Shown here piece after piece: positions 1-11,899 of a stretch of DNA of 64,000 bases (position 1 is its first letter; every line of letters starts with the position of its first letter). The DNA comes from Brachynemurus nebulosus (taxonomy: Eukaryota > Arthropoda > Insecta > Neuroptera > Myrmeleontidae). The stretch is taken from positions 160,243,498 to 160,307,497 of the forward strand of contig JAPWDM010000001.1 of NCBI GenBank assembly GCA_035578155.1. The letters run 5' to 3'. The position numbers were made by a program, and so were the translations under genes. Below the pieces are notes generated by a model that did no database searches, was not told the origin of the DNA, and worked only from the letters and a program-made list of their open reading frames with translations.

Positions 1-831
1 AAACTTCATGAATAGCTATAAAAAGTGTAGTTCGCTACAGATTGTAAGAAAGCTTTTTTTATGTGATGGATCGAAAGCATATTTTCATGGAAAATACATA
101 ACTCAAAACATCGCGATTTTCTTAGAAATTGCTTTTTTAAACACGATAAAGGAATAATAAATTTACACATATAAGGAACATTTGTAAATATTTTGTTTAA
201 ATTTTATATTGTTGCAAAAATTGCAATACCTTCATATGTAAAGAAATTGAATGACACAATAATTTATAAACTTATGTAGTATGATGATAAAATCCGTTAA
301 GAAAAGTCAGGAACAGACTTTGTCACAGGATTGTCACAAATTAATGTTCAAATTTCGTACTTTCTATTACTTTTTATTCACATTATGCAATTTAATGGGC
401 ATTTTTTTATAGACCGCATAAAAAAGTCGTATAGAAAAATCGCACTTAAAAAAAGGTTATGCTGTACTAATTTATATTAAAATAGTTAATATGTATTAGA
501 GAAGAGATCCAAATCGCTGTAATCTTTTATGCGTATTTTGAATTATGCGATCAAGTTATGAAAATTTTGGTTTTCTTCGATTTGCAAGGCATTTTGTTTG
601 ATTGGTTTTCTAAAGCACGTATAGGTGTGCATTTTTGGGGAAAATTTTGTGTTGGTGTTTCAGATATCTCTTCTTTACATTCGAAAATGTTCAATTTAAT
701 ATTCTGAAAATTCTGAAATTTGAAATTCAACTTAATTTAGTTATTGTATTTTACTAATACGTGATAATATTTTACGGTTTTTTGCATATGTATATTAGCG
801 TCCGTCTAATTTAGCGACGTTTTATCATTAC
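1..831. other. Unassigned AT-rich DNA
   Basis: I see no coding potential, RNA gene or repeat structure here. The base composition is uniformly AT-rich with frequent A and T runs. Confidence 0.6.
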
Positions 832-1143
832 TGACCTTTGCCAGAAAATTTTGTTAGACTAACGTTAGCTTACGGAGCTTGCACCGTTGCAAATCAGAGG
901 GCTCTGATTAAAAAATTAATGCACGTAAAATATTTTTTCATAGTTTTTCACGATGTAAATACCTACTTGGCTACTTAAATTCTGAAGTACAACCACATTC
1001 AAAAACTATGGAATAAAAACAATCGGTCACCGTGTTAGAAATTGTTGTTTTAATATCTAAGGCACGCAAATTTTTTGAATGCAAGCCGGTTGGTTTGTAA
1101 GCTCCGTTAGCTAACGTTAGGCTAACTAAATTCTCTGGCGAAC
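832..1143. mobile_element. MITE-like inverted repeat element
   Basis: A left arm at about 840-886 (containing AACGTTAGCTTACGGAGCTT) is matched in reverse complement by a right arm at about 1095-1140 (containing GCTCCGTTAGCTAACGTTAG), with a few mismatches. The roughly 210-bp spacer has no ORF. Size, arms and lack of coding content fit a non-autonomous DNA transposon. I could not define the exact outer ends or a target duplication, so the superfamily is open. Confidence 0.6.
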
Positions 1144-1814
1144 GCCAACATTGTTACAGCGGTAATTACGTTCCTGAGTAATTAATTCATGGTAAAATTA
1201 AATCATTTAGAAATAACTTTATTCGGTTAAAATTTAAATAAAATGAATCATCAAATAAAAAATCCAAGAGCCGAGAAATTTGGTTGAATTCTTTTAAACC
1301 ACAATTTGCAACACTATTTTTTTGTTTGATTAAAATAACTTATATCAAAAAAACTTTGCTGCAATCGTTATTTATAATTAATATTTCTTGGAACTACTCT
1401 TCAATCGGACTCCGTAAAATGTAATTTTGTTGTTTTTTTTTATTTGAACCGGGCGTATTTTTATAATGCAATCCAAATATGTATACAAAGGTTAATGAAA
1501 GAGAAAAAAAAACGACGAAACAAAAATACCAGTCCAAAATAAGAAAGACAAGTAATTTACTGTCCAGTTTAATAATTTTATTCAACAAACTGGTTTCAAT
1601 TACTAAATTCACGACCAACGGACCAAATTACAAAATCTGGTCCTTTATAAATTTCATTTTATTAAAAAAAGAACAAAAACACACTGTCATTGTCTATTAT
1701 CTAATTTCTTATTACATATATTATCAAGTTTTTAAATTAATATGTACAATGATCAAGGTCATTTGTTAAATAATTGAATTATCGTACCCAGTATTGAGTA
1801 TAATATAGAGAATA
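1144..1814. other. Unassigned AT-rich DNA
   Basis: Short open frames on both strands (around 1394-1769) overlap each other, are Lys/Asn/Ile/Phe rich and show no motif, so I treat them as chance. Nothing else is visible. Confidence 0.6.
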
Positions 1815-3045
1815 GGGTAGCCGTTATTTTAACAATTTCTGTATTTCTTTGTGCTCAGTTCAAAAAAGTAATCAACATGTATTGAAAATACATTGTCAAT
1901 AGGCGGTGAGACAAAGCTTCTTCGTACTTAGAATAATTTTATCTAGTCTTTAAGTGATTTTGTGCTTATATTGGATCATTATTAACGTTATGTCTGAGAC
2001 AAGAGTAACCTTAAGATAAGAATGGGGAATGGGCTGAATTATTTATAGTTATTATATAACTATGGAAATTCCGAAAAGATGAACGGCCTGGTCAAATCAA
2101 TTCGTAGAAAAAAATTAAAGAAATTAATAAACATTATTTAACGTTCGAAGAGTCAAATAATTGTAAATATTAAAATTAAGAGTTTTTTGTTTTCATATTA
2201 ACAAGACAAACAAGGAATCTATTCTATCACTTTGATTGTAGGTATTGAAAATTGTAAAGGATCATATATGGCCTTACGCCCAAATACTCTCAGGATTTGA
2301 GCGAAACTGAGTTAGTGGTAAAATATTTACATTTAATGGGATTTCACGGTAGTATCGTGGTTACCATTACCTCGATTGCGATGAAATTCTCAGGGATCGG
2401 TCTAGAAACAAAGCCACTGAATTTCTAAAAAAATTCATCAAAAACGACTAAATGGTTTCGGAGTTATGCCACTTGGAAGGATTTGTGGCCACACAGGTGG
2501 ACAGTTAGACGGATTAACAGACTACTACTTGAACAATTATACCTGCCAGATTTTCTTTTTTAGTCGAATTAGTGATTTTCGTAGATCTTTTTTCCAGCTT
2601 CTCGAAGCTTTTTGACAATTTATTATTTGTACGATTATTTTTATTCAGAAATTCAGACAATTATACAAACTAAAGAAAACGATCTTTATTTTAATTAGTT
2701 ATAACTTTTAATGTGTAATAGAGGATATTATATTGAAAACGATGGTTTACATTTTTAACATTAACATTTTTATTCACAGTAATAGAAAAATTATCGTACA
2801 CAAAAATGTAGTCACAAAACTGTAGAATGTACACTTTTATGATTTAAAAAAAAAGGATTATAGAATCGTGCAAGTAGTAAACTAGAAAAATATGTTATCT
2901 TGCATTTAAATTTTAATCGCTTTAAAGCACAGAGAAGTACTATCTGAGCATCTTCACCCTGTGCACGGATTTCTTTTATACATGTTGATTACTTCTTTGG
3001 ATTAAGAGCACAATAATTTAGATATTGTCGAAATAACGGCTACCC
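1815..3045. mobile_element. TIR DNA transposon, non-autonomous, TA-flanked
   Basis: The ends are GGGTAGCCGTTATTT at 1815 and its reverse complement ending at 3045. Similarity between the arms continues inward for about 75 bp, including AAGTAATCAACATGTAT, with scattered mismatches. TA lies directly outside both ends, as expected of a TA target duplication, although TA is common in such AT-rich DNA. The interior has no long ORF, so the copy cannot encode a transposase. A Tc1/mariner-type origin is an inference from the TA alone. Confidence 0.75.
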
Positions 3046-3325
3046 TAGAAGACGCGATATTTTTCTGTATTTTTTATGTTTTTATTTAGAATATTTAGTA
3101 TTAGCGGATGTTGGTAATTCTGTTTGTTACGAATCGGCTCAATATTTTGAATAATATTACCTTTGAAACGGTAAGTGTGTTCAAGACACATAAAGGCTTG
3201 AAAATTTAAAATTAATTTCGGAAATATGTAGGCCGCAGAGACAATGAATTCAATTTTTTGTCAGCTTTATTTATTTATTTTTTTAAGCAATTTTAGTTTT
3301 CTAAATATTGTGGTGGAGAAACCGG

Positions 3326-4145
3326 CAGGGCTGGGAATGATTTAAAACGATTTCATTTTAAATATGTATTTAAAATACAAAATGCATTTTACATTTTCTA
3401 TTTTAAATAAGTTCGGTCAAACAATTTTCCATTTTGTATTTAAAATGAAAATTTGACCCATTTTACATTTAAAATGAACAAATTTATGTGTATTTTATAA
3501 CTCATATTAATTATAGAACTCGAACTGAACGACTTGAAGTCTAACAAATTGTAAGTTAAATGTAAGTTAATTTAATTGACTTAAATTTTTTATAACTCAG
3601 GTTGCAATGTCACTTAATTTAAATTTGTTACTAGAGTTGCAGTTCTCTTAAATCAAACTTTTTTGACGTTGTGTACTACCTTTTATCTTTAAGACACGTC
3701 GATAAGAAATGTTTTGGTATTTCGAGTAGATGATTTTCATAATTTAGAAGTTGCAGTTGTAGCGTAGTCAAGGTTTGAATATGTCAAGACAGAATTAAAT
3801 TTTCCATTTTTAAGTAATAATATTTCAAGAGTTAAACTTCGTTTTCATATCATGCAAACTTTAGAAAATTTTCTCAAAAGACTGCCTATATTTAATTTCA
3901 GTACGTTTGATATTCTCGTAACTCTTTTTTAAATGAATATAATTAATGATAAAAAATTTATAGAATAAATTTAAAGTAAGACAAACATTTTGCATTTTAT
4001 AATCCATTTTAAATAGCTATTTTCCATTTTCTGTTTTAAATATATTCAGCAAAACCATTTCCCATTTTGTATTTTAAATGCATTTTTTGAAACCATTTTC
4101 CATTTTTTATTTTAAATGGTTTGTATGAACCATTTTCCGCCCCTG
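3326..4145. mobile_element. hAT-like MITE with ATTTTAAATG subterminal repeats
   Basis: The left end CAGGGCTGGGAATG and the reverse complement of the right end, CAGGGGCGGAAAATG, form imperfect TIRs of the CAGGG type common in hAT elements. Both subterminal zones (3340-3490 and 3985-4135) are packed with variants of CATTTTAAATG and TATTTTAAATG, like the clustered transposase-binding motifs of hAT ends. The flanking 8-mers GAAACCGG and GAAATTGT agree only in their first four bases, so a target duplication is not proven. There is no transposase ORF. Confidence 0.65.
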
Positions 4146-6200
4146 GAAATTGTACATACATACGTTTTCTTGGATTATTGACTGGAAACCTACAAAATAC
4201 TGAAAAAGTTAATTTAATATACCTAAATGTATACCGGGTTCAAAAAAAGGAAAAAAGAAAAAATACACTTGTAAATATGCATTACTTTAAATTCATAATT
4301 ATCAGGCGCCCTAAATAATAAATTTCAGTAAGTTATTTACAAATTGGTATTACTTTTATATTTATAATAATATGTATATGGACTTCTCATGGATCTCGCA
4401 TGCATTTATATCAGTTATTTGAATCAGTTTCATACACAGAATATTTCCTACATAAATGCATTAAAGTGCATATAGCTCTAAATACATAACAATTTAACAA
4501 GTCCCGTTACTGTTATGTGATATGTATATTTAAATTGAAAATTTGCAACGTAATTTGTTGACATTAACATGTAGACTTTAAAACAATATTTGCATTGTAA
4601 ATGTTTTTTATAAATATATATTTTTAATGTGATTTTTAAATTTGACTTATGACTTAGAAATAACAATTAAAAATACAAATCAGGAAGGGTTGGAAATGGG
4701 TGCTTTTTCTGATATGATTGAGTAATACCAATCTTTTAAGAGAAAACGTGATGATTTTCGACATGCTGTCGGCATGAAAAATCAATAGAAATAAATAAGG
4801 ACACGTGGCGATTCAGCAAGAAGTTTTTATTTTGTCGTGTAGTGTTAGACGGCTGTGCTTTTCTCTAGGTTTAAAAGAACTTTTTTTGTCAAGGGACTAA
4901 TGGGGAAGATCAAATACACAGGTGTGCGTAATCAGGTTTTCCGCATGGGAATTTCGTACATGATAAGATATTCAGATTTGGTTAAATTAGATAAATAATA
5001 TAGAAGCATAAACTGATAAAATTTCATGCCCACCGAAATTTCAACTTTTTTTCCTTCCAGTAATTTTTTACCGGCAAAAGCTATTGTATTTTTATTTACA
5101 CATTTTAATAGATTGTTATTACACGAAATTTGAATATACTTTTATAAGAAAAATAAAAATTTCTAGTCATAACTCGAAAAAGGTTAGCCATAGAAAAATT
5201 TCAAGAAGATATTTCAATTTTATATAAAAATGTGCTATCAGAATGCGAAAATAAGATTAGGTACTATAGTTTTTACCAAGGAGTCATTGAAAGAGAAAGA
5301 AAGGAAATATAAAATTTTTAGTTATAACCTATAAAAGGACCCCTAATTAAATTTTGGAGGTATACAGACTGCATTCTACTCGTCTAACTCTTATGTATAA
5401 TTCATGTAATTTAACCGAAATTGTATCATTCACCATTTGCGAGATCTTTATGCAGACAATTTTATTAAGGACACCGTGTATATTTGATATTACCACATGT
5501 GACCTTAATCAAATAGTTTTAATTAATTAATTTTAAAGTCAATAGTGGTTATTATACTAACTATTTACTTGTTATATAGTAGTAATTAATAACTCAATTA
5601 CTTTAGATTCCATAACAATATTATGCTGATTGGTTTTACGTTTTGTTTTATCCACATATTTTAAGAGGTTTTTTATTTGTGAAAAAACCCACAGTCTTAA
5701 AGAATATCAAATTTAAAATTCTATTAGATTGAGGAAACGTTTCTTTTCTTCTAATAATAAAAGCTAATTACTTTTATGGCGAAAGCGCTGTGGAGGTTAA
5801 AATTATCATTTAACTCTGATATCGCATGATATACTCATTAGGAAAGGAACATTTCCTTTCCTAAAAAGGAAAGATGTGATAATTATCAATTTTGATGAAA
5901 CTTAGTCAGAGGCGTAATTACACTGGAGCAAGTGTATGACAAAAAAGGGCACAACAGGGAAATACGGGCGCGAGAAACGAAAGTAATTTTTTTTCGATAC
6001 ACGTCAAGTTCAACAATTCAATATATTTAAAAAATATAGTGTATTAAAAGAAGTCGTATTTTTGGGTGTAAGTGAACTTTTAAAACTTTATCTGATAAGT
6101 CAAAATCTAAACACAGTTTTTATATTTTAATAAAATACACATAATTGTTGATGCTTTGTAACCATCACGTGCTTGGCTTTACATAATCAGTTCAGTATTT
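4146..6200. other. Unassigned AT-rich DNA
   Basis: No supported gene is present; the small frames near 4121-4318 and 4478-4666 have no motif and low-complexity composition. The only discrete structure I found is the short perfect hairpin listed separately at 5840-5862. Confidence 0.55.
5840..5862. repeat. Perfect short hairpin
   Basis: AGGAAAGGAA and its exact reverse complement TTCCTTTCCT are separated by the 3-base loop CAT. Ten perfect base pairs are clear, but the function is unknown. A run of T does not follow, so it does not look like a terminator. Confidence 0.7.
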
Positions 6201-6319
6201 TTTGTCATATTGGACATATCATTGCCTGGGGTAAGATTAATCACATACATGGGGTGAGATTGTTCAATTATTATATTGAAAGATTAATTGCGTATAGCCG
6301 TATACGATCAAGGCCATAG

Positions 6320-6825
6320 AGAGAAATGGCGGACCTCGGGAATAGAGCACATCTCTTAAAAATATCCCCCCCAAAAATATGCAATGAGCCAAAAGAAAGG
6401 TTTTTACTTTTTCCCAGGCGCCATTTTTCTGCCCGGGTCCCGGAGCTACAACCCCGGCTATCCTACCCTCTCGTCGGGCCTGTATACGATGTATCTGACC
6501 ATGTTTTGTACTCTTTAAAACTGTTAAAATTTATTATAAACATCAAAAAAACTTTTTTACAATAAGAATTTTTTTGAAAATTTAAAAAAAATGGTGGTTA
6601 AACAGTTTTTATACTCTTAATTAGGGCCGTGGAAAAAATCGCGGGCCCTGGGACAAAAATCGTATTTTTTAAAAATTTTCCTTCCCAAAAAATAGGCGAT
6701 GAACAAAAAAAAGCCCTTAACTTTTTTTTCTGGCTTTCTACGGACAGCTACGGACTCCCTCGTTAAGCCCGGGCCGCGAGGCTGTAATCCCGGCTACACC
6801 ACCCTCTTGTCGGACCTACTCTTAA
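6320..6825. repeat. Two diverged direct copies of a GC-rich repeat unit
   Basis: Unit 1 (about 6320-6490) and unit 2 (about 6633-6825) share ordered blocks: a CCTCGGGA or CCTGGGAC block, ATTTTTAAAAA-like tracts, CAATGAGCC or CGATGAAC, then GCCCGGG, a GAGCTACAACCCCGGCTA-like block, ACCCTCTCGTCGGGCC or ACCCTCTTGTCGGACC, and TGTATACG. Their GC content is far above the surroundings. Frames at 6326-6565 and 6763-7005 are just readings of the repeat. GGGGTGA-type motifs at about 6250 and 6870 flank the pair and may mark the ends of a larger element. Confidence 0.6.
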
Positions 6826-6899
6826 TGAAGAAAGTGCGTTTTCAGGGCTGCGAATTCGTGTGAACAATGTCACCCCATAACGAGTATGAGATTGTTCAT

Positions 6900-8760
6900 G
6901 GCTTGCTTGCTTCCTGTAGACTATGTTTTGACATGTAAGGAAACGACATGTTGCAATAATTGCAATAATATTGCAATAATTTTGCAATAAGGTCCGTATT
7001 ACCATCGTCTATACATATAAACCCATTTTGCTCCGATTGTGTTTTATTTCTATAAAATTAAGACCAAAATATGTTTTTTTTGATCAATTCCACCCCAAAT
7101 GACGGTAGTCGGTAGTTCTTAGGATATTTATCAAAACAAGAAAGAAGTGAGAATGACTTTTTTACTCCATCATTGTAATATTTCGTTTCTTTTTTTTCTT
7201 TTTTTTTTTACTCGTGAGTCATTTATTTTTTTGGGGGAAAAGGGAGGGAATGGATTTTTCAGAGGAGACGCTTGATTTAAAATCACTTTATTTGTAGTTA
7301 TACCTTTGAACTTGGTGTATTAGTACCTAATGTCTATAAGCTACGTTCCTTCGTTTCGATAAATTATTAGAATTGTCAAGGAAAATTCTACTGATATCAC
7401 CTGCGGTTTCGTTTAACCTTATAAAATTAAGACAAAAATAAAGTTTTTGAATCTCTTCAAAATCCAGAATTATGTTGGTATTACCATTCTTGTTCTTTAT
7501 TAGGAAGACCTTTCTATGTTAACAATTTTATAGAATATTGTATATAATTTGCTTATTAACAAAACTAAGAAAATTTTTGGGCAACCTAATACTGCCTCTC
7601 AAGATTTAATTAAGATTATGGCAATTAGTATTTGACTTTATCATGAACATAAATTACGCTTCGATTACGAAATTTCCATTTACATAAAGAATATATTATC
7701 TACTCGTAGGTTTATTTAATTTTAATTAGAAAGATATTTTAATATAAATATGTAAATTACCTCAAGATCTAATAATTTAAAAATCTGTCAGTATCTAAAA
7801 TATTGTTTCTCAATTAAAAATTTTCTAATAAAACAAATACTGGAAATTAATAATTGAAGCGCCTGGCTGTAAAAGTTTTTAAATGATAAGATCTGAGAAA
7901 AACGAGTTTGAATAAACTGATGAACATGTTATCAGAAGCAATTTTTTGAAAATTGTATATACCTATAAGTATTTGCCTCGTTTTTTCTTAACGACAAACG
8001 CCTCAATTGTATTAGTACAAAAGTATGTAACAAGTTTAGAAAATAAATAATAACATTAATAATAATAAATTTTAATTAATATAATAATTTCAATATTTGA
8101 CATAAATTTATTTTTATTTTATTTATGATTTTTTTTATAGGTATTGACAAATTACCGGTAATATAATATGTATAACATTTTTATAATTTTGATTTAATTT
8201 TAATTTGTATACACTTATACAGTTATTTACATTGTTTAAACGAAAAGTGTACCAGCAGGGTGAATAACATGAAAATTGAAACGCCAACTACTTATTTATA
8301 TTAACTAATTTTCGCCCACAGTTTTGTACTTTTTATTTAAATATTTAAGTGTCATATTTTGGTTAAGAATGTATATAAATATTTGCTTTTGATGTAATTT
8401 ACAGTTTATATATAAATATTTTACCAGTAGAAAATATGCATGCATTTTTTTTATTGTCTAAACCCTCGTAGGATAGTATTTTATACACGAATGGACTAAA
8501 TTGTGACTTTCAATCCGAATTTGAAGTTTGTTCCTATAAGGTCTGTAAAAGCTGTGGAGGGCAACGACTTATACGAGTCTGTTTGTCTTTATTTACAAGT
8601 TTGAATTTGTTTATATTTTTAAATAAGTAGTTGATTACTTAGTAATGCTATTTAACTTAAATTTAGCTTGTTGATTGATGACTTTCTATATACACCATTT
8701 GCTGATTGGTTTAAAAGCGGGAGAAAAAGTAATTTTAATTCCTTGGGGTTAAAAGTGGCA
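6900..8760. other. Unassigned AT-rich DNA
   Basis: No gene-like frame, RNA or clear repeat was found over this stretch. Confidence 0.55.
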
Positions 8761-8814
8761 TTTTACTCCCTATTATGAGGCACTAAAGTGTGTGTCTCAT
8801 AATAGGGAGTAAAA
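8761..8814. repeat. Perfect 19-bp stem hairpin
   Basis: The 19 bases at 8761-8779 (TTTTACTCCCTATTATGAG) and their exact reverse complement at 8796-8814 enclose a 16-base loop containing GTGTGTGT. It could be the remnant of a tiny foldback MITE. Nothing suggests a coding role. Confidence 0.8.
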
Positions 8815-8819
8815 AAAAA

Positions 8820-8905
8820 TCATCTAAAAAAATACAGCAATCCCCCGAAGAACACGATTAATTTGTTCCGTGTTCTTTGAAACCGTGTAGTTCGAGACCA
8901 CCAAA
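8820..8905. repeat. Fragment of a dispersed repeat, also near 38160-38240
   Basis: This stretch carries CCCGAAGAACACG and GTGTTCTTTGAAACCGTGTA. The area at 38160-38240 has the related GTGTTCTTTGAAAACGTGTA plus further GTGTTCTTCGAGACC variants. The motif is internally repeated in both places, which suggests a dispersed element end. Confidence 0.45.
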
Positions 8906-8970
8906 AGATAGGCATTTTTATTACAAGGGTGAAAATAAAAAAATATAAAAAAATACATTCCATTTAATTT

Positions 8971-9607
8971 GCAAGTTGTGGGTATTCCAAACATATTGCG
9001 AATGTTAAAACCTACTTTTCGTTATCGAAAATTATCGATAACAGACTACTTATCATAAATTGGTTATAATTGTTTAATTTAAGCTCTATTAGTCCCTCTG
9101 ATTTGGTTACCAATAGAATATTTTCGAAAAAATTAGTTTTCGATACTTTTCGTAAAGTTACGAAAAATATCGAAAACTAATTTTTTTCGAAAATATGCTA
9201 TTGGTGACTAAATCAATGGAGCCTAAAGAAACCAGTCATAACCAATCGATGATAAGTTACGTGGTATCGATAATTTTCTATAACGAAAAGTAGGTTTTGA
9301 CAGTCTCAATATGTTCAGAATACCCATAACTTGCTTCGCTTAAGCCTTCAAAAATTTCGTTATTTTTTCGCTACGACGCACCGTTTACGAGATATTTATG
9401 ATCAAAAGTTTACGTAGACGTAACCTTTTGATCGTAAGTATCTCGTAAACGGTGCATCGTAGCGAAAAAATAACGAAATTTTTGAAGGCTTAAGCGAAGC
9501 AAGTTATGGGTATTCCGAACATATTGAGACTGTCAAAACCTACTTTTCGTTATCGAAAATTATCGATACACGTAACTTATCATCGATTGGTTATAACTGG
9601 TTTCTTT
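8971..9607. mobile_element. Compound palindrome: two long hairpins sharing one arm
   Basis: Hairpin 1 spans 8971-9334, with arms of about 180 bp that meet near TCGTAAAGTTACGA at 9150-9162. Hairpin 2 spans 9226-9607, with arms of about 190 bp that meet at 9416-9422. The segment 9226-9334 (start of its complement: GCAAGTTATGGGTATTCC) is the right arm of the first hairpin and part of the left arm of the second, so only one can form fully at a time. There are no long ORFs. It resembles a foldback element or MITE that suffered an inverted duplication. Confidence 0.8.
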
Positions 9608-9647
9608 TAACTGCTAAATTCAATCTGCATTATTGTCGCGAAAACCA

Positions 9648-9803
9648 GGTCGGTATAAGAAGTTTCATAAAAGCTAAAATTTTACAGGACAATTATTTAC
9701 TTAATATAATATATATGATTTATTCGCAGTTTGGCCTCATTTTATATATTAAGTAGACAATCATCCTGCAAAATTTTAGGTTTTATGAAACTTTTAGACC
9801 GGC
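9648..9803. mobile_element. Foldback MITE-like inverted repeat
   Basis: The left arm at about 9648-9708 (containing AGTTTCATAAAAGCTAAAAT) pairs with the right arm at about 9744-9803 (containing ATTTTAGGTTTTATGAAACT), with roughly 80 percent identity and a spacer of about 35 bp. No ORF belongs to it; frames at 9731-9948 cross its right arm. Confidence 0.7.
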
Positions 9804-9821
9804 TTCTTTTTCTAGACAATA

Positions 9822-10151
9822 TTGCAAATCGAATTTGGTCTAAGCAACGTCTGGGAAGTGCTGATTGGAGCTGGCTTTGCCATTCAGCGGTCCGACTGGT
9901 GGTTTTTACTTTCTTACTCCATAGACTATGTCCTAGATAAATTTTCAACCTTTATAAAACTCTTTGGTGATACCACGTTTCACTATAACCTTGAGGATAC
10001 ACCGATCCCACGTGTCCTCGAACTAAAAGTACTGGCCATAATAAATATAGTGATGTATACATTGAAAAGAAGTAAATATTCGAATTTCAATCTTATAAAA
10101 TTATTTGACCTCGGGTGTCATCAGCTCTTCGGATACAGGAAGTTTAATTAA
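9822..10151 (+). other. Unrecognised ORF, possibly decayed exon
   Basis: An open frame of about 109 codons starts with the non-ATG codon TTG and follows the foldback repeat. GC content is higher than nearby over 9830-10030. Near its start it reads GLSNVW, which recalls the GLGNVW motif in transmembrane helix 1 of SLC6 transporters, but the residues after it do not continue the family pattern and the glycine-rich stretch is missing. I cannot assign a function. It may be a decayed exon fragment or chance. Confidence 0.2.
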
Positions 10152-10785
10152 TTATTAATTTTTCGTGTAGACATACATATGTAGGATGCGTCTATTGCGT
10201 CTGTGCAAATTAAATTCTTATGTTAATTTTAATTATCAACACTTTTCAAAGTCTCGAAAGGAATGATTAAATTTTGTCTGTTAGTAATATATTAGTCTTC
10301 AGCGTCTGTCAAAATGTACATGTTAAAATATAACTATACAAATTTTGTAATAAAATTATGTGTAGTAATTTTTTATAAAATTTGCAATCGATTAATTTTT
10401 TGTTTATTAATAATAGTAATACGAATTTTTTTTACAACGACCCCCTATAAAGTTACAGGTTTAAAATGCAGAGGTTTGTTGTTATTATGTTATGTACATA
10501 CTTGTCTTTTTTCCAAGCGATTATATACATCTCTTTCTCTCTATAGTATTTTACATTGAGTTGATGATATTAACTTGTACTTATTTGATTGTAAGGTGTA
10601 TAAAAGATATAATCCTAATCAGAAATGTGAACAAAGTAATAAGTTCAGCAGTTACTTAGAAAAAAGAAACTATTAAATAATTTTATTATTCAGAATTCAT
10701 CAAGTAATCATTTCTCATTAATGGCGGCAGTGCCGTGGAATAAATTTTATATGTTGAAAACGTAATAGTTTAATTAATTACAGTT
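10152..10785. other. Unassigned AT-rich DNA
   Basis: The frame at 10314-10559 is hydrophobic and low complexity without a recognisable motif; I treat it as chance. Nothing else is visible. Confidence 0.5.
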
Positions 10786-10789
10786 TGTG

Positions 10790-10880
10790 TGATGAACCCA
10801 CAATCATAAAAGTACTATTCAAAAAAATCACCTTTTTAGAGACTTTAATTTATTTTATGACTTATTTTGGTAAAAATTAT
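10790..10880 (+). repeat. Decayed solo end related to the 45621-48028 element
   Basis: The order CCTTTTTAGAGAC, TAATTTATTTTATGACTT, TTTTGGTAAAAAT matches the TIR interior of the long-TIR element at 45.6-48.0 kb with several substitutions. No partner end is visible nearby, so this is probably a truncated relic. Confidence 0.45.
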
Positions 10881-10958
10881 TTCATCACTTATTATTACAC
10901 GAGAGGTTTGTATTTTTTCGAATAAATTTGGGTTTATATATAACGAAAATTTGTTGGC

Positions 10959-11061
10959 TAGCAATTTAACAAGAAGAACTGTCAACTATGAACTAACAAA
11001 AACGCCACAGCTAAGCTGAAACGTTTTTGGGTTCATAGTTCTTCGAGTTAAATTGCTTCTA
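10959..11061. mobile_element. Short inverted repeat (MITE remnant)
   Basis: The left arm at 10959-11003 starts TAGCAATTTAAC and ends ACAAAAACG. The right arm at 11022-11061 starts CGTTTTTGGG and ends TTAAATTGCTTCTA. The left arm carries an extra block of about 5 bp. An 18-base loop separates them. Confidence 0.6.
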
Positions 11062-11404
11062 GGCAAGAAATTCGAGTTGTAGAAAACACAAATTTTTTCA
11101 GAAAAAATATAAAACTCAAGTGTAATACGGTAAGACTATTTAACGAATAAAATAAATTAGTATAATTCATATTATTATTTAATACATTGTTACTATGGTT
11201 CTGAAATCAGTTAAATTTACCAATATGAATTTTTGTTTCATTTTTATCGGGTTTATCCACAATAAAATGTTTTGTAAAAGTGAAAGAACTACAATATTCT
11301 TATGGGACTTTATACACATGAGTTAAATAGTCGTCTTAAATTTTTAAATGTTTTTAAATTGATTAAAAATAATTTTAAGTTCTGTAACTTAACTAAAAGT
11401 TAAT

Positions 11405-11890
11405 ATTATAAAAATGTGTTGAAATGATTTTAAAAATTTGCCGTGAAAACATATAGCAATAATTTTAATAATAAATAGGATAGTTTTATTCTGATTGAAG
11501 ATTCCCGGAGGATACAAAACCAGTTACTCAATCCCATTCAATTAACTAAGCCGAATTTGGTGAAATTTGGTACATAGACACTATGTATCTTGAGTTAACA
11601 CATAGGTTAATCTTATCCCGATTGAAGGCTCCTATGGGATACAAAACCAGTTAATTAATTACAGCGAAATAACTGAACTGAATTCGATGAAATTTAGTAT
11701 ACATACACTATTTCCTATATGAATGCATGCAGCAATAATTTTAATAAGTCATAATTTTATTCCGATTGAAGGTTCCTGGAGGATACAAAACAAATTGCTC
11801 AATCACGTCCAACTAATTAAACCGAATTCGATGAAATTTGGTACACAGACACCATTTACCCTGAATTAATACATAGGAAAATCTTATAGT
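11405..11890 (-). repeat. Degenerate tandem array, ~125-140 bp unit, minus orientation
   Basis: On the minus strand three to four units run from 11890 to 11405, each with a block like CTTCAATCGGGATAA followed by AAATTTCATCGAATTCGG and TTTTGTATCC. The array ends in ATTTCAACACATTTTTATAAT, exactly as the related unit near 47150-47180 does. It is a copy of the same repeat family found at 46940-47835 but lacks the CCCGCGG head. No coding content. Confidence 0.7.
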
Positions 11891-11899
11891 AGAGCGATT

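Noticed and set aside
9822..9900. SLC6 transporter exon on the basis of GLSNVW
   Set aside because: The expected residues after the motif and the glycine-rich stretch are missing, and the frame starts with TTG. Kept only as a low-interest observation.
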